A stretch of 24,260 nucleotides of DNA from JAAUTS01 sp034440395 (lineage in GTDB: Bacteria > Verrucomicrobiota > Verrucomicrobiia > Methylacidiphilales > JAAUTS01), in contig JAWXBW010000023.1 of the NCBI GenBank assembly GCA_034440395.1, positions 1 through 24,260 of the forward strand. Reading direction: 5' to 3'. The notes beneath the pieces are model-generated. The model was not told where the DNA came from and did not search any database. It worked only from the letters and a program-made list of their open reading frames with translations. This document shows positions 17,112-24,260 of the stretch, piece by piece. How positions within the stretch are numbered: the first letter of the stretch is position 1; each line of letters starts with the position of its first letter. The position numbers were made by a program, and so were the translations under genes.

Positions 17112-17430
17112 GATGATAATGGTTCGTTGGTTGACTTTAAGTGACAGAGTAGTTGACGGTCTTACCGCACACTTGTCTCCGGAAGTTGTTTCAATTTAAA
17201 ATATACCAGTGTTTATATTCGCTTGCCATGGGGTGAAACCCTACCAGCGACTCTCGTTCTTGGTCTGCTTTACACATCCTTACGGTTCTGTGGGGGGGCG
17301 GTGGGACGTAAGAGAAGCCTTGACCCGGTTAAAAGGAGGGTGATCCGGCAATCGTTGGCTAGCCGAGGCAAATGTTTCTAAGCGGTCAGCAACCCCATAA
17401 ACAGCTTGGTTAACTTTACCGCCTTCGGTT
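17112..17430 (-). other. Leader region of the cassette, downstream of tesA
   Basis: No ORF of note was seen in this 319-base gap. Minus-strand transcription of the cassette should start here. An A/T-rich patch (TATATTTTAAAT, about 17196-17207) about 90 bases upstream of the PRC-barrel start could hold a -10 element, but no good -35 partner is visible. A G-rich run (near 17291-17305) lies further upstream. No terminator hairpin for tesA was recognised. Confidence 0.35.
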
Positions 17431-18138
17431 CTACTGTTTTTTACTCATTGCTTCCAAAAGGGGTTTTAGGATTTTCCATACATTCTCCGCAATGATCCGT
17501 TGTCCTTCTAGGGTTGGATGAATACGATCAGGCTGGTTCAATTGGGGGACGCCTCCGACACCCTGTAATAAATAGGGCACCAGCCAAGCGCTTTCCTGTT
17601 TGGCTACCGTTGGGAAAACAGCCGAATAGGCCCGGGTGTAGGAATCCCCCATACTTGAGGGCATTTTCATTCCCGCCAGCACAATGCTTACATTTGGTTC
17701 AATCTGCCGCGCATCACGGATGATATTCGTTAGATTGGAGGCCGTAGTCTTCGGATCTACCCCGCGGAGTCCGTCATTCCCCCCCAACGCCACTACCAGA
17801 ACGTGAGCGCCGCCTTTCATTGCCCATTTGATACGGCTCAGTCCTCCCGCCGTTGTATCTCCACTGACTCCAGCATTTACGACATCATAAGCCCAGCCAG
17901 CTTCATCAATTTTTAGCTGAATCAGAGCGGTGTAAGTTTGATTCGCCGGATCTTCCAACCCGTAACCCGACGTGATACTATCCCCAAGAACAACTATTCT
18001 TCCACGGGAGACTACCGATGAAGATTGGTCACTTGCGCAAACGGGGGTTGGGGGGCATATTACCTGCGACACTAATGTCGCCAAGAACAACAGACGAGGA
18101 ACTCGCAAAACGTATGATCGATCAGGATAAGACTTCAT
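17431..18138 (-). CDS. tesA: Exported GDSL/SGNH arylesterase-lysophospholipase (TesA-like)
   Basis: A 235-residue SGNH hydrolase that hydrolyses esters or thioesters, probably in the periplasm. The signal peptide is residues 1-35 (hydrophobic core LLFLATLVSQVI). SGNH blocks: I, VVLGDSITSGYGL with nucleophile Ser54; II, NAGVSGDTTAGG with the oxyanion Gly; III, GGNDGLRG with Asn; V, Asp204 and His207 in DRIHPTLEGQ. The length fits E. coli TesA plus its signal. GGAG lies about ten bases upstream of the ATG at 18138. It is divergent from a ybbA-ybbP-type exporter, the E. coli arrangement. Its 3' end (17466-17584) is the second copy of the 119-bp repeat, so the last 11 residues (KPLLEAMSKKQ) may derive from the recombination event. 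Confidence 0.92.
   Translation of the reverse strand: MKSYPDRSYVLRVPRLLFLATLVSQVICPPTPVCASDQSSSVVSRGRIVVLGDSITSGYGLEDPANQTYTALIQLKIDEAGWAYDVVNAGVSGDTTAGGLSRIKWAMKGGAHVLVVALGGNDGLRGVDPKTTASNLTNIIRDARQIEPNVSIVLAGMKMPSSMGDSYTRAYSAVFPTVAKQESAWLVPYLLQGVGGVPQLNQPDRIHPTLEGQRIIAENVWKILKPLLEAMSKKQ
17466..17584 (-). repeat. Direct repeat copy B: 3' part of intact tesA-like gene
   Basis: Matches copy A at 12287-12405 at a constant offset of 5179 bases, 114 of 119 bases identical, same orientation. Homology ends at 17585 inside the gene and fades at 17465, eleven codons before the stop. The pair flanks a cassette of five same-strand genes. Confidence 0.93.
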
Positions 18139-18875
18139 CTCAAAAAAACTCCGAACTCAATATCGTGCCAGATAATGCTCTTGTCAATGGCGTCATCCTA
18201 GAGATCCGCAATCTCGGAAAAATCTACCGTAATGCAGGCCATGAACTGACTGTCTTGCATTCCGTAAACATGGACGTTCATGCTGGAGAATCCTGCGCCA
18301 TCATCGGACCTTCGGGCAGCGGCAAGACCACTCTCCTAGGACTTTGCGCTGGACTCGACCAACCCAGCCAAGGTCATGTTAAATTAGCAGGGGAAGAACT
18401 CGGTCTCCTAAGTGAAGATCAACGCGCAGCCTTACGCAATCGCCTAGTAGGTTTTGTTTTTCAGAACTTTCAACTCATACCCACCCTCACCGCCTTGGAA
18501 AACGTCCTTGTCCCTCTCGAGCTTCGCGGACAAAACGGAGAGGAAGAAAAAGCGGAAGCTCTTCTGGCTCAGGTCGGTTTGAAGGATCGCCTCGATCATT
18601 ATCCGACCCAACTATCTGGGGGAGAACAACAGCGCGTCGCCCTAGCCCGCGCTTTTATTCATCGCCCCGCCCTCCTGTTCGCAGATGAACCAACTGGCAA
18701 CCTCGATAATGCCACCAGCGAACCGATAGTGGAAATGCTCTTCCGTCTGAACAAGGAGGCTGGAACCGCTCTTGTCTTGGTCACTCACGACCCTGCTTTG
18801 GCCGCCAAAGCTGATCGCGTTATTTCCATGCGTGCCGGGCGCATTGTTTCTGAGGAAAATCATGCCCGCTCCTAA
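18114..18875 (+). CDS. ybbA: ABC transporter ATP-binding protein, YbbA/LolD type
   Basis: ATPase subunit of a MacB/LolCDE-class ABC system that drives envelope lipid or lipoprotein handling rather than simple uptake. Visible: Walker A GPSGSGKTTLL, the Q-loop in FVFQNFQLIPTLTALENV, signature LSGGEQQRVALARAF, Walker B LLFADEPTGNLD and the H-loop VTHDP. The ATG at 18114 (253 residues) is chosen because GAGGA lies upstream. An in-frame GTG at 18165 (236 residues) would avoid overlapping the divergent tesA start and match E. coli YbbA length, and longer starts at 18018 and 18075 are less likely. The next gene overlaps it by 14 bases. With tesA it reproduces the E. coli tesA/ybbA-ybbP arrangement, so a linked role in lipid metabolism is reasonable but unproven. 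Confidence 0.9.
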   Translation: MIDQDKTSSQKNSELNIVPDNALVNGVILEIRNLGKIYRNAGHELTVLHSVNMDVHAGESCAIIGPSGSGKTTLLGLCAGLDQPSQGHVKLAGEELGLLSEDQRAALRNRLVGFVFQNFQLIPTLTALENVLVPLELRGQNGEEEKAEALLAQVGLKDRLDHYPTQLSGGEQQRVALARAFIHRPALLFADEPTGNLDNATSEPIVEMLFRLNKEAGTALVLVTHDPALAAKADRVISMRAGRIVSEENHARS

Positions 18876-21426
18876 TTCTCAAAATTACAACCCACCTCCA
18901 ACCAAACTGCTAAAAGCCCTGTCCCATCCCTGGGTCTGGCGCATGGCCTGGCGGGATGGTCGCTCGGAGCGGAAACGTCTCTCCGTTTTTGCTCTGGCCA
19001 TTGTCTCTGGCGTGGCGGCCCTGACCGCCATCCACTGTGTCAAGGTCAGTGTGGAAGCCGCCGTTGATGTTCAGGCCAAGGCTCTGCTCGGCGCCGACCT
19101 CCAAATCAGCTCACGGGAAGCCTACGAAACAGCGGACACCGAATTTATCAGTTCCAAGGCGGAAAGCCTCAGCCGTGAAGTGGCATTTTCCTCCATGCTC
19201 TTTTTCCCGGAAGCTGATGCCGCCAAACTGGTGCAAGTCCGCGGGGTGGATGGGAAATTCCCATTTTATGGGGACATCGAAACAAAACCCTCCGCAGCTT
19301 GGCAATTGATTCAACAACAACGCGGCGTAGTTCTGGAGGCGTCCTTGATGGATCAGTTCGGCCTCAAAATCGGTGATACGGTTAAATTAGGCGAGCTTAA
19401 TCTAACCATTCTCGGCGTCGTGACCAAGCCCGCTCCACGCAGTAGTCGCTTCAGCGGAATCGCCCCTGAAATTTACCTCAACCTCAACGAACTTGAAGCC
19501 ACAGGACTACTCGGGACTTCCAGCCTGAGCTTTCACACTCTCTACCTGAAAAATAACAATGCCGAACAAATCAAAGAGTTGCGGACCACTTACGCATCAA
19601 AAGGCTGGCGCTTTGAAACGCCGGAAGATAGACGTGATTCCCTTGGCAAAACTCTCGACGTTTTTCAACAATTTCTCGGCATCATCGCCATGGTGGCGCT
19701 TATCCTTGGGGCTATCGGCGTAGCCAGCGCAATCCAGACCCATCTGAACCGGCGGATTTCCAGTATCGCCATTTTACGTTGTCTCGGATGTCCAGGGCAG
19801 ACGGCTTATGCCGTTTACCTTGTTCAATCCTTGGCTCTAGGAGTTTTGGGAGCTCTCAGTGGCGGAATGCTTGGGATTCTTCTGCATGTGAGTCTCCTTC
19901 ATATCTTTAAAGACCAACTTCCCATCACGATCGAAGCCTCACCCCAATGGCTCACTGCGTTCACCACTACCGCCATCGGTTTCGCTGTTTGCACGGCGTT
20001 CACTTTTCTGCCTCTCAGCCGGATTTCCTCCATCTCCCCGGGCCGGGCTTTGAACAACTTCACTGCACAAGGATTCAAGCAGCAGGGCCGCTCACTTCTG
20101 GCCGTGGGATCCTTCCTTTTTATCATGCTCCTGATTCTGGCTTGGTTCAATATACCTGATCCCAAACGAGCAGCCGGCATGGTGGTGGGGCTTGCCATTG
20201 TTCTGGCCTGTCTTGGCGGAACGGCTCGGTTGCTTATTTTCCTCGCCCGCCGACTTACCCGCCGCTCTTGGCCCTATCTGTTACGCCAAGGTTTGTCCAA
20301 TCTGCATCGACCCCAAAACCAAACACACCTTTTTTTGTTTTCACTTGGATTGGGAGCCTTCCTTTTACTTTTCATCCTTCTGGCCAAAAACGCCGCCTTG
20401 GAGCGCATTACCCTCTCCGACATGAAAGACAGCCCGAATATTTATTTAGTTGACGTGCAGGCTGGCCAGTTGGAAGGAGTTACCACTTTGGTAAAAAAAC
20501 TCGATCTTCCAGTCCTAGAACGTGCTCCTATCGTGACCATGCGTATCAAATCGATCAAAGGGGTAGCGGTTCGAGAATTACAAGAAAAGGGAAAGGTTCC
20601 GCGTTGGATTTTACAGCGTGAATTCCGATCCAGCTACCGTGACAACTTAAGCAATACGGAAACCGTAGTAGCAGGAGAATGGTCCACAAATTATGACAAG
20701 ATGCTCACTACTGTGCCCGTGTCACTGGAAGTCGATATGGCCAAAGATCTCGGAGTCATCCTAGGTGACGAATTGGAAATCGATATCCAAGGAGTTCTTA
20801 TCCAGGCAAAAATAGCCAGTCTTCGCAAAGTGGACTGGAGCCGTTTTAACCTCAATTTCTTCATGCTTTTTCCCTCAGATGTTCTGAAGGACGCTCCAGG
20901 ATTTCATATCGTGACAACACGCATTCCAGAAGGATCTTCCTCTGGCCAACTCCAGCGGGAACTGGTCAAACAATTTCCTAATGTCTCCGCCATCGACCTG
21001 ACCTTAATTCTAGAAACCGTGAATTCGATTCTGCAAAAAGTCTCCCTTGTCATCCAGTTTGTAGTCGGATTCACCTTGGCCTCTGGCTTGGCCATTCTTG
21101 CCGGCACTCTATTGAACGGAAGGGATCAGCGCCTACGTGAAAGTGCTCTGCTTAGAACTCTCGGGGCATCCACACGTCAGATTCAAAGTATCCTCGTGGT
21201 CGAATATGCGGCTCTCGGATTTTTCTCCGGTTTAACTGGGGTTCTGCTTGCACTCACAGCTTATATCCCGCTCTCCATCTGGGTCTTCGAATCATCAGCT
21301 TGGCCTGGGGTATTTTTGCCTCTATTAGTGATTGCCGCAACGACCCTCCTCTCCGTTCTAGCAGGGCTTGTTCTCAGTCGTGGAGTCTGCCGTCATTCGC
21401 CATTGGAAGTTATTAATTCAGCCTGA
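18862..21426 (+). CDS. ybbP: ABC transporter permease, FtsX/YbbP type
   Basis: An 854-residue inner-membrane permease partner of the preceding ATPase. The ATG at 18862 is chosen because GAGGA sits seven bases ahead and the overlap with ybbA is only 14 bases. About ten membrane helices are visible: one near the N-terminus (VFALAIVSGVAALTAI), a cluster beginning IIAMVALILGAIGVASAI, a central group (VGSFLFIMLLILAWF, MVVGLAIVLACLGGTARLLI, LFSLGLGAFLLLFILLA), and a C-terminal FtsX cluster (FVVGFTLASGLAILAGTLL, then ALGFFSGLTGVLLALTAYI, then VIAATTLLSVLAGLVL). Two periplasmic domains lie between the first and second and the second and third clusters. That double-FtsX layout is the YbbP plan (804 residues in E. 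coli). The RDQRLRESALLRTLGAS cytoplasmic motif is typical. The substrate is unknown. Confidence 0.9.
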   Translation: MPAPNSQNYNPPPTKLLKALSHPWVWRMAWRDGRSERKRLSVFALAIVSGVAALTAIHCVKVSVEAAVDVQAKALLGADLQISSREAYETADTEFISSKAESLSREVAFSSMLFFPEADAAKLVQVRGVDGKFPFYGDIETKPSAAWQLIQQQRGVVLEASLMDQFGLKIGDTVKLGELNLTILGVVTKPAPRSSRFSGIAPEIYLNLNELEATGLLGTSSLSFHTLYLKNNNAEQIKELRTTYASKGWRFETPEDRRDSLGKTLDVFQQFLGIIAMVALILGAIGVASAIQTHLNRRISSIAILRCLGCPGQTAYAVYLVQSLALGVLGALSGGMLGILLHVSLLHIFKDQLPITIEASPQWLTAFTTTAIGFAVCTAFTFLPLSRISSISPGRALNNFTAQGFKQQGRSLLAVGSFLFIMLLILAWFNIPDPKRAAGMVVGLAIVLACLGGTARLLIFLARRLTRRSWPYLLRQGLSNLHRPQNQTHLFLFSLGLGAFLLLFILLAKNAALERITLSDMKDSPNIYLVDVQAGQLEGVTTLVKKLDLPVLERAPIVTMRIKSIKGVAVRELQEKGKVPRWILQREFRSSYRDNLSNTETVVAGEWSTNYDKMLTTVPVSLEVDMAKDLGVILGDELEIDIQGVLIQAKIASLRKVDWSRFNLNFFMLFPSDVLKDAPGFHIVTTRIPEGSSSGQLQRELVKQFPNVSAIDLTLILETVNSILQKVSLVIQFVVGFTLASGLAILAGTLLNGRDQRLRESALLRTLGASTRQIQSILVVEYAALGFFSGLTGVLLALTAYIPLSIWVFESSAWPGVFLPLLVIAATTLLSVLAGLVLSRGVCRHSPLEVINSA

Positions 21427-21485
21427 TGAGCTGTGATAAAAGTGCTTAACATGGTCAGCAACCCCGTTTAGACATCTTGACGGGT

Positions 21486-21587
21486 GAGGAAATCTCTTGG
21501 CTCAATTTGCAAAGCTGAGAAGCTCTCAGAAGCCGTCACGGATGCCGCCGTTGATAACTAACACCAGAAGAAATCCCTTGGCTCAGT
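21486..21587. repeat. Degenerate direct repeat in the ybbP 3' intergenic region
   Basis: 21486-21506 and 21567-21587 agree at 18 of 21 bases (core AAATC[TC]CTTGGCTCA), spaced 81 bases apart. They lie between the convergent ends of ybbP and the receptor-like gene. No ORF or terminator was recognised in this 191-base gap. Confidence 0.4.
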
Positions 21588-21617
21588 CTTGAGAATTGAA
21601 AACGGTAACATGATCAC

Positions 21618-22400
21618 TCAGCGGTGATATGCCTGATGTGCGTGTGAGTGGGGATGGTAATGCCTTGACTTGGCCGTCAACCGTTTGAGTGCATGCCGCA
21701 TTTTGACAAGCGTCTCGCTGCGCTTGGGTGCTTTGGTAATTGCAGCCTCGTAATGTCCTGAGGCCATGGTATCTGCTGCGTCAGCCCTCATTGGGGAAAT
21801 AATCAGCCGATAGGTTCCGATGGAAGTGCCCACCAAGATGATTACCGCAAATCCCATAAGCCAATAGGCTTCGGCCTTGAAAGCACCTAGTTGTTTTAGC
21901 CAGTAACTGTCGGTATTATCAGTCAGCCTGTGATGTCTCTCAACTGCGTCTGAAACCAACGCATCAATTTCCATGCGATAGGCCGGAATAGAGTTGATCG
22001 ACGCATCTAAAATATCAAAACCCTGCCCGCTCTGAGTGATTAGAGAAAGAACCTCACCAGCAAAAGATGCATAAACACTGCGTATATCCCTGAGGATGGT
22101 AGTATCGGCCAAGAAAGCCAGCGAGCCGTCATTCAGGATATCATCCAGACGGCCTTGGCTTTCGATCACGGTGTCAATGGCCAATTGATGCTGTCCGTTT
22201 TCGGCAACAAAAAGTGCACCGTCTGTCCTCAGTGCGAGTTCCCGGATTTCATACAAGCCGTCAACCTGATCGTTCAGACCTCTCCAGATTTGAACCACCT
22301 GCTGGTTTTGAACGGTTAGATAGTAGACAGCCATCCCGGTGGTGAGCAAGATGAGCAACAGTGCGACGGTCTGGCTGATAAAGAATGTTTTTCTAAGCAT
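21618..22400 (-). CDS. Two-helix receptor-like membrane protein with His-rich tail and no output domain
   Basis: A 260-residue protein from the ATG at 22400, which has AAGGA at good spacing; a longer frame starts at 22427 without a ribosome site. Layout: membrane helix at about 7-27, a helical periplasmic domain of about 150 residues resembling the four-helix-bundle sensor of chemoreceptors and histidine kinases, a second helix (WLMGFAVIILVGTSIGTYRL), then only about 65 cytoplasmic residues. The region after helix 2 starts like a HAMP linker (ISPMRADAADTMASGHYEAA). Instead of a signalling, kinase or cyclase domain the protein ends in SRHYHPHSHAHQAYHR, which has six His. It may be a truncated receptor, a sensor partnering another protein, or a metal-binding protein. 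It is convergent with ybbP. The sensor family call is by layout only. Confidence 0.6.
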   Translation of the reverse strand: MLRKTFFISQTVALLLILLTTGMAVYYLTVQNQQVVQIWRGLNDQVDGLYEIRELALRTDGALFVAENGQHQLAIDTVIESQGRLDDILNDGSLAFLADTTILRDIRSVYASFAGEVLSLITQSGQGFDILDASINSIPAYRMEIDALVSDAVERHHRLTDNTDSYWLKQLGAFKAEAYWLMGFAVIILVGTSIGTYRLIISPMRADAADTMASGHYEAAITKAPKRSETLVKMRHALKRLTAKSRHYHPHSHAHQAYHR

Positions 22401-22623
22401 AAGGTTTCCTTGTTGAATTGATGGCAAAAGCGGACTGAGAGAAGAATCGCATAAGCCATGCCATTGGACTTATTCCTAGAAAATCGTATGGAATCAGACC
22501 CGACCTAAAAGTCAGAACCTGCTGATAACGTCCGATCTTAGAGATGTTTTTATCTCTACATCCTGTTTTTTATCAAAAATAAATTGGTTAATACGCATAG
22601 AACTTTCTCGGGCAGAACGCACG

Positions 22624-22673
22624 AAAAAGACCCTGCCTTTTGCGCAAATCGCAGAGGGCAACAGGATCTTTTT
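22624..22673. terminator. Terminator-like bidirectional hairpin
   Basis: AAAAAGACCCTGCC (22624-22637) pairs imperfectly with GGCAACAGGATCTTTTT (22657-22673): one mismatch and a three-base bulge, with a smaller GCG/CGC pair in the loop. It has A residues before and T residues after, so it could end transcripts on either strand, yet both neighbouring genes point away from it. Confidence 0.4.
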
Positions 22674-22824
22674 TATCTTCCAGAATCTGAAGATATTTTT
22701 TCTCACTTGCTTTTTCCAGAAACGAAACGAAATCGTACTCAGCAGAATCTGTCTTTCTGGTAATTGTCTAAAAATTCGCACTCTCGCCCAGTTTTCGTGG
22801 CATGCAATAAGCTGGGTTTAAATT

Positions 22825-22838
22825 AAAGAGCGCTCTTT
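22825..22838. promoter_or_regulatory. 14-bp perfect palindrome, candidate operator
   Basis: AAAGAGCGCTCTTT sits 22 bases upstream of the ATG at 22861, between a weak -10-like TTTAAA (22818-22823) and the ribosome site AGGAAG. The position fits a repressor site at or near the transcription start. Confidence 0.4.
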
Positions 22839-22860
22839 TAGCAATCAGGAAGAAAACTGC

Positions 22861-23202
22861 ATGAAAAATCCCTTGGATAGTAAAAATTCTGTGAATCTGG
22901 TATCACTAACGCGCAAGTCCTTCTGCTATTTGGCAGCCGGGATCACCTCGGGCTATGTGAGCAGGCCTAAAATCCTGAGTGAAACACTTCTGCGAAACGA
23001 TGATGACATCTTTTCTTTACATGCCTCTCCGACAATCCCACCGAGTTCCGCTCAGATCAAAGCCACGACGGAACTGGTGGATCATTTGAAGAACACTCTT
23101 CTGATGGGAACACCCTGTGTTCTGCTTCATCGCAACAATGAGAAAACACTCTGCCCCGAACTTTTTTTCCCAGAGGATATCCTCCGAGCTGCCTGGCGTT
23201 GA
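22861..23202 (+). CDS. Unknown 113-residue protein
   Basis: The start is well supported: AGGAAG lies seven bases before the ATG. No family is recognised. The protein has no signal peptide or certain membrane helix; the most hydrophobic part is residues 18-32 (RKSFCYLAAGITSGY). The second half contains a helix (SSAQIKATTELVDHLKNTL) and three Cys overall, not in pairs. It ends DILRAAWR. It is followed 150 bases later by the exported Lon-like gene on the same strand, so the two may be co-regulated. A candidate operator lies just upstream. Confidence 0.5.
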   Translation: MKNPLDSKNSVNLVSLTRKSFCYLAAGITSGYVSRPKILSETLLRNDDDIFSLHASPTIPPSSAQIKATTELVDHLKNTLLMGTPCVLLHRNNEKTLCPELFFPEDILRAAWR

Positions 23203-23211
23203 TCAAGCAAT

Positions 23212-23242
23212 TTGCATGATTTTTTATCTTATAACCATGCAA
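23212..23242. promoter_or_regulatory. 7-bp inverted repeat around a TATAAC box
   Basis: TTGCATG (23212-23218) and CATGCAA (23236-23242) form a perfect inverted repeat with a 17-base A/T-rich spacer that contains TATAAC (23230-23235), a plausible -10. CATGCAAT also occurs upstream of the preceding gene at 22801-22808. A regulator site over the promoter of the downstream gene is a fair reading. Confidence 0.4.
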
Positions 23243-23351
23243 TCGGCTCGAACCCATGAGTGCTGGCCACAAGCCACCGCGCGTAAGTGCCTCGCGTGGA
23301 ACATGTCCCATAATTCAGCGGTCTATGGCATTAAAGATGCGAAAAGATTGT

Positions 23352-24260
23352 ATGGAAAACACTTACGGAAAAGTCCTTATCGGAGTGTTACTGGGTGCGG
23401 TTCTGCCTCTTTCACCCGTTATTGCCGCCAAAACTGAATCATCTCCCAATCAGGCCAGGATATGGCTGAGCTCGTGGAACGAAGATTCACAAAAAGCCAG
23501 CCTGACCCAAGTGACGTTGCGCCATGAAGCTGACTCCATGAGCGAGCACGGGTATCCTGGAAATATCCGATTTATTTCCAATAATGGGGAAGATCTGCTT
23601 CCAGAAAAGATTTTCGGCTCCGGCCTTTACACCGCAGCTTACTTTGCCTGCGTGACCCGGGGCAGACCTTGGCTGGCTTCCTCCTGGCATATCACAGAAT
23701 TGCCAAAGGCGGAGTGGAGTGATCATGAAGCCTCTCTTGCCCTAGCCTTGATTGCTACCGCTGAAAGGAAAACACTCCCAGAGGATATTCTTATTCTTGG
23801 AAGAATAAATCCCGACCGCACCCTGCGGAATGTGGATCACATCAAGGAACGGATCGCGGCGGGCCTGCAACAAGGTCTTCGCGTCTTTGTGTTGCCCGTC
23901 TCCCAAACCGTCATTGGTGAGGACGAAGACATGGTCAATCTGGCGTCTTGGATCAAAAGCCAAGGAGCAGAATGTTATCGCGCAAAAATGCTTTCGGATT
24001 TGACTGTCCTGCTTTTGAAATCCTCCAAGAACGTAAAAGGCTCTACGGAGAATCCTGAAAACAACGGGGAAGCTGATCCCGAACTGAACCTCAACTTTAA
24101 AGAACTCCTGCGCTCAGGCAACAAACAACTGGCCGAACCCCTGATCATTCCCGAATGGCTTAAATCACATGAGCTGGAAATACAGGGTTACCGGGCCGTG
24201 GCGGCAGAACATCACAGGCTGGGTATTCTGGCATACAAAGCTGGTCTGACTTTTTCCGCC
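23352..24260 (+). CDS. Exported protein with a Lon-like (S16) protease region, runs off window end
   Basis: At least 303 residues, open to the window end. A signal peptide (VLIGVLLGAVLPLSPVIAA, residues 8-26) predicts export. Residues 115-178 resemble the Lon protease domain: ELPKAEWSDHEASLALALIA, then LPEDILILGRINPDRTLRNV, then DHIKERIAAGLQQGLRVFVL. In Lon the nucleophile sits in PKDGPSAG and the Lys in GGIKEK, 43 residues apart (S679/K722 in E. coli). Here Ser123 follows PKAEW and Lys165 lies in HIKER, 42 apart, so a Ser-Lys dyad is possible. The usual GPSAG surroundings are lost, so activity is uncertain. No ATPase precedes it. After residue 200 the chain is charged and helical and not recognised. 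In-frame ATGs at 23337, 23325 and 23256 are alternative starts; none has a good ribosome site. Confidence 0.6.
   Translation, partial: MENTYGKVLIGVLLGAVLPLSPVIAAKTESSPNQARIWLSSWNEDSQKASLTQVTLRHEADSMSEHGYPGNIRFISNNGEDLLPEKIFGSGLYTAAYFACVTRGRPWLASSWHITELPKAEWSDHEASLALALIATAERKTLPEDILILGRINPDRTLRNVDHIKERIAAGLQQGLRVFVLPVSQTVIGEDEDMVNLASWIKSQGAECYRAKMLSDLTVLLLKSSKNVKGSTENPENNGEADPELNLNFKELLRSGNKQLAEPLIIPEWLKSHELEIQGYRAVAAEHHRLGILAYKAGLTFSA

Larger units (their letters stand above)
22401..22860. other. 460-base divergent intergenic region with hairpins
   Basis: Lies between the start of the receptor-like gene (minus) and an unknown small gene (plus). An open minus frame (22512-22781) has a composition unlike a protein and no ribosome site, so it is not called. 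Contents: a perfect 7-bp hairpin at 22539-22558 (TAGAGAT/ATCTCTA), a longer terminator-like hairpin at 22624-22673, CATGCAAT at 22801-22808, and a palindrome at 22825-22838. A small RNA is possible but not shown. Confidence 0.45.

Noticed and set aside
18018..18113. Longer N-terminus for the YbbA-type ATPase
   Set aside because: It would lie fully inside the divergent tesA coding start, and the extra residues do not resemble the family.
18772..18861. Longer N-terminus for the YbbP-type permease
   Set aside because: It overlaps the ATPase gene in another frame, while the ATG at 18862 has a good ribosome site.
17384..21465. 13-base identity GGTCAGCAACCCC at 17384 and 21453
   Set aside because: A few 13-base matches are expected by chance in 24 kb and the flanks do not extend the match.
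22512..22781. 89-codon minus-strand ORF
   Set aside because: Rich in Phe, Arg, Lys and Ile with no ribosome site; it overlaps hairpins and looks like open noncoding sequence.
1..24260. CRISPR arrays, tRNA or rRNA genes, transposases, integrases
   Set aside because: No repeat-spacer pattern, cloverleaf sequence or recognisable mobile-element enzyme was seen on either strand.

Overview
The window looks like a chromosomal segment of a Verrucomicrobiota (PVC superphylum) bacterium. Four things suggest this together: a coaE-rho pair with a long charged Rho N-terminus, a double-length UvrA of the kind known from chlamydiae, a PEP-CTERM protein, and a short secretin-like protein. None is decisive alone, and the lineage is inferred without any search.

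Layout. Positions 1-3000 (minus strand) hold the 5' part of rho, coaE, a short secretin-domain protein and an exported PrxQ-type peroxiredoxin. Positions 3100-8742 (plus) are a single 1880-residue UvrA with two complete UvrA copies and four ABC modules. Positions 8925-11439 (plus) hold a membrane-anchored helical-repeat protein followed by a PEP-CTERM protein. Positions 11440-12475 are a decayed stretch: a LuxR-like C-terminal scrap, a frame-broken membrane ORF, a 40-residue ORF, and a truncated copy of the end of the tesA-like gene found 5 kb further on.

Positions 12476-17111 (minus) are a compact five-gene cassette. Its transcription order is a double PRC-barrel protein, a baeRF-type release-factor relative, a short HPF/RaiA-like ribosome-associated protein, a YihY/BrkB membrane protein and a DUF2254 membrane protein. 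A 119-bp direct repeat with 5 mismatches (12287-12405 and 17466-17584) brackets the cassette. One repeat copy is the 3' part of the intact tesA-like gene and the other is its orphan fragment, so the cassette appears to have been inserted at, or recombined into, the tesA 3' end. The likely theme is ribosome protection or rescue plus envelope stress.

Positions 17431-21426 hold a tesA-like esterase divergent from a ybbA-ybbP-type ABC exporter, the arrangement known from E. coli. Positions 21618-24260 hold a receptor-like membrane protein with no output domain and a His-rich tail (minus), a structured 460-bp intergenic region, a small unknown protein, and the start of an exported protein with a Lon-like (S16) region whose Ser and Lys are spaced as in Lon.

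No tRNA, rRNA gene, CRISPR array, IS transposase or integrase was seen. The best leads are the repeat-bracketed cassette, the fused UvrA, and the exported Lon-like protein.
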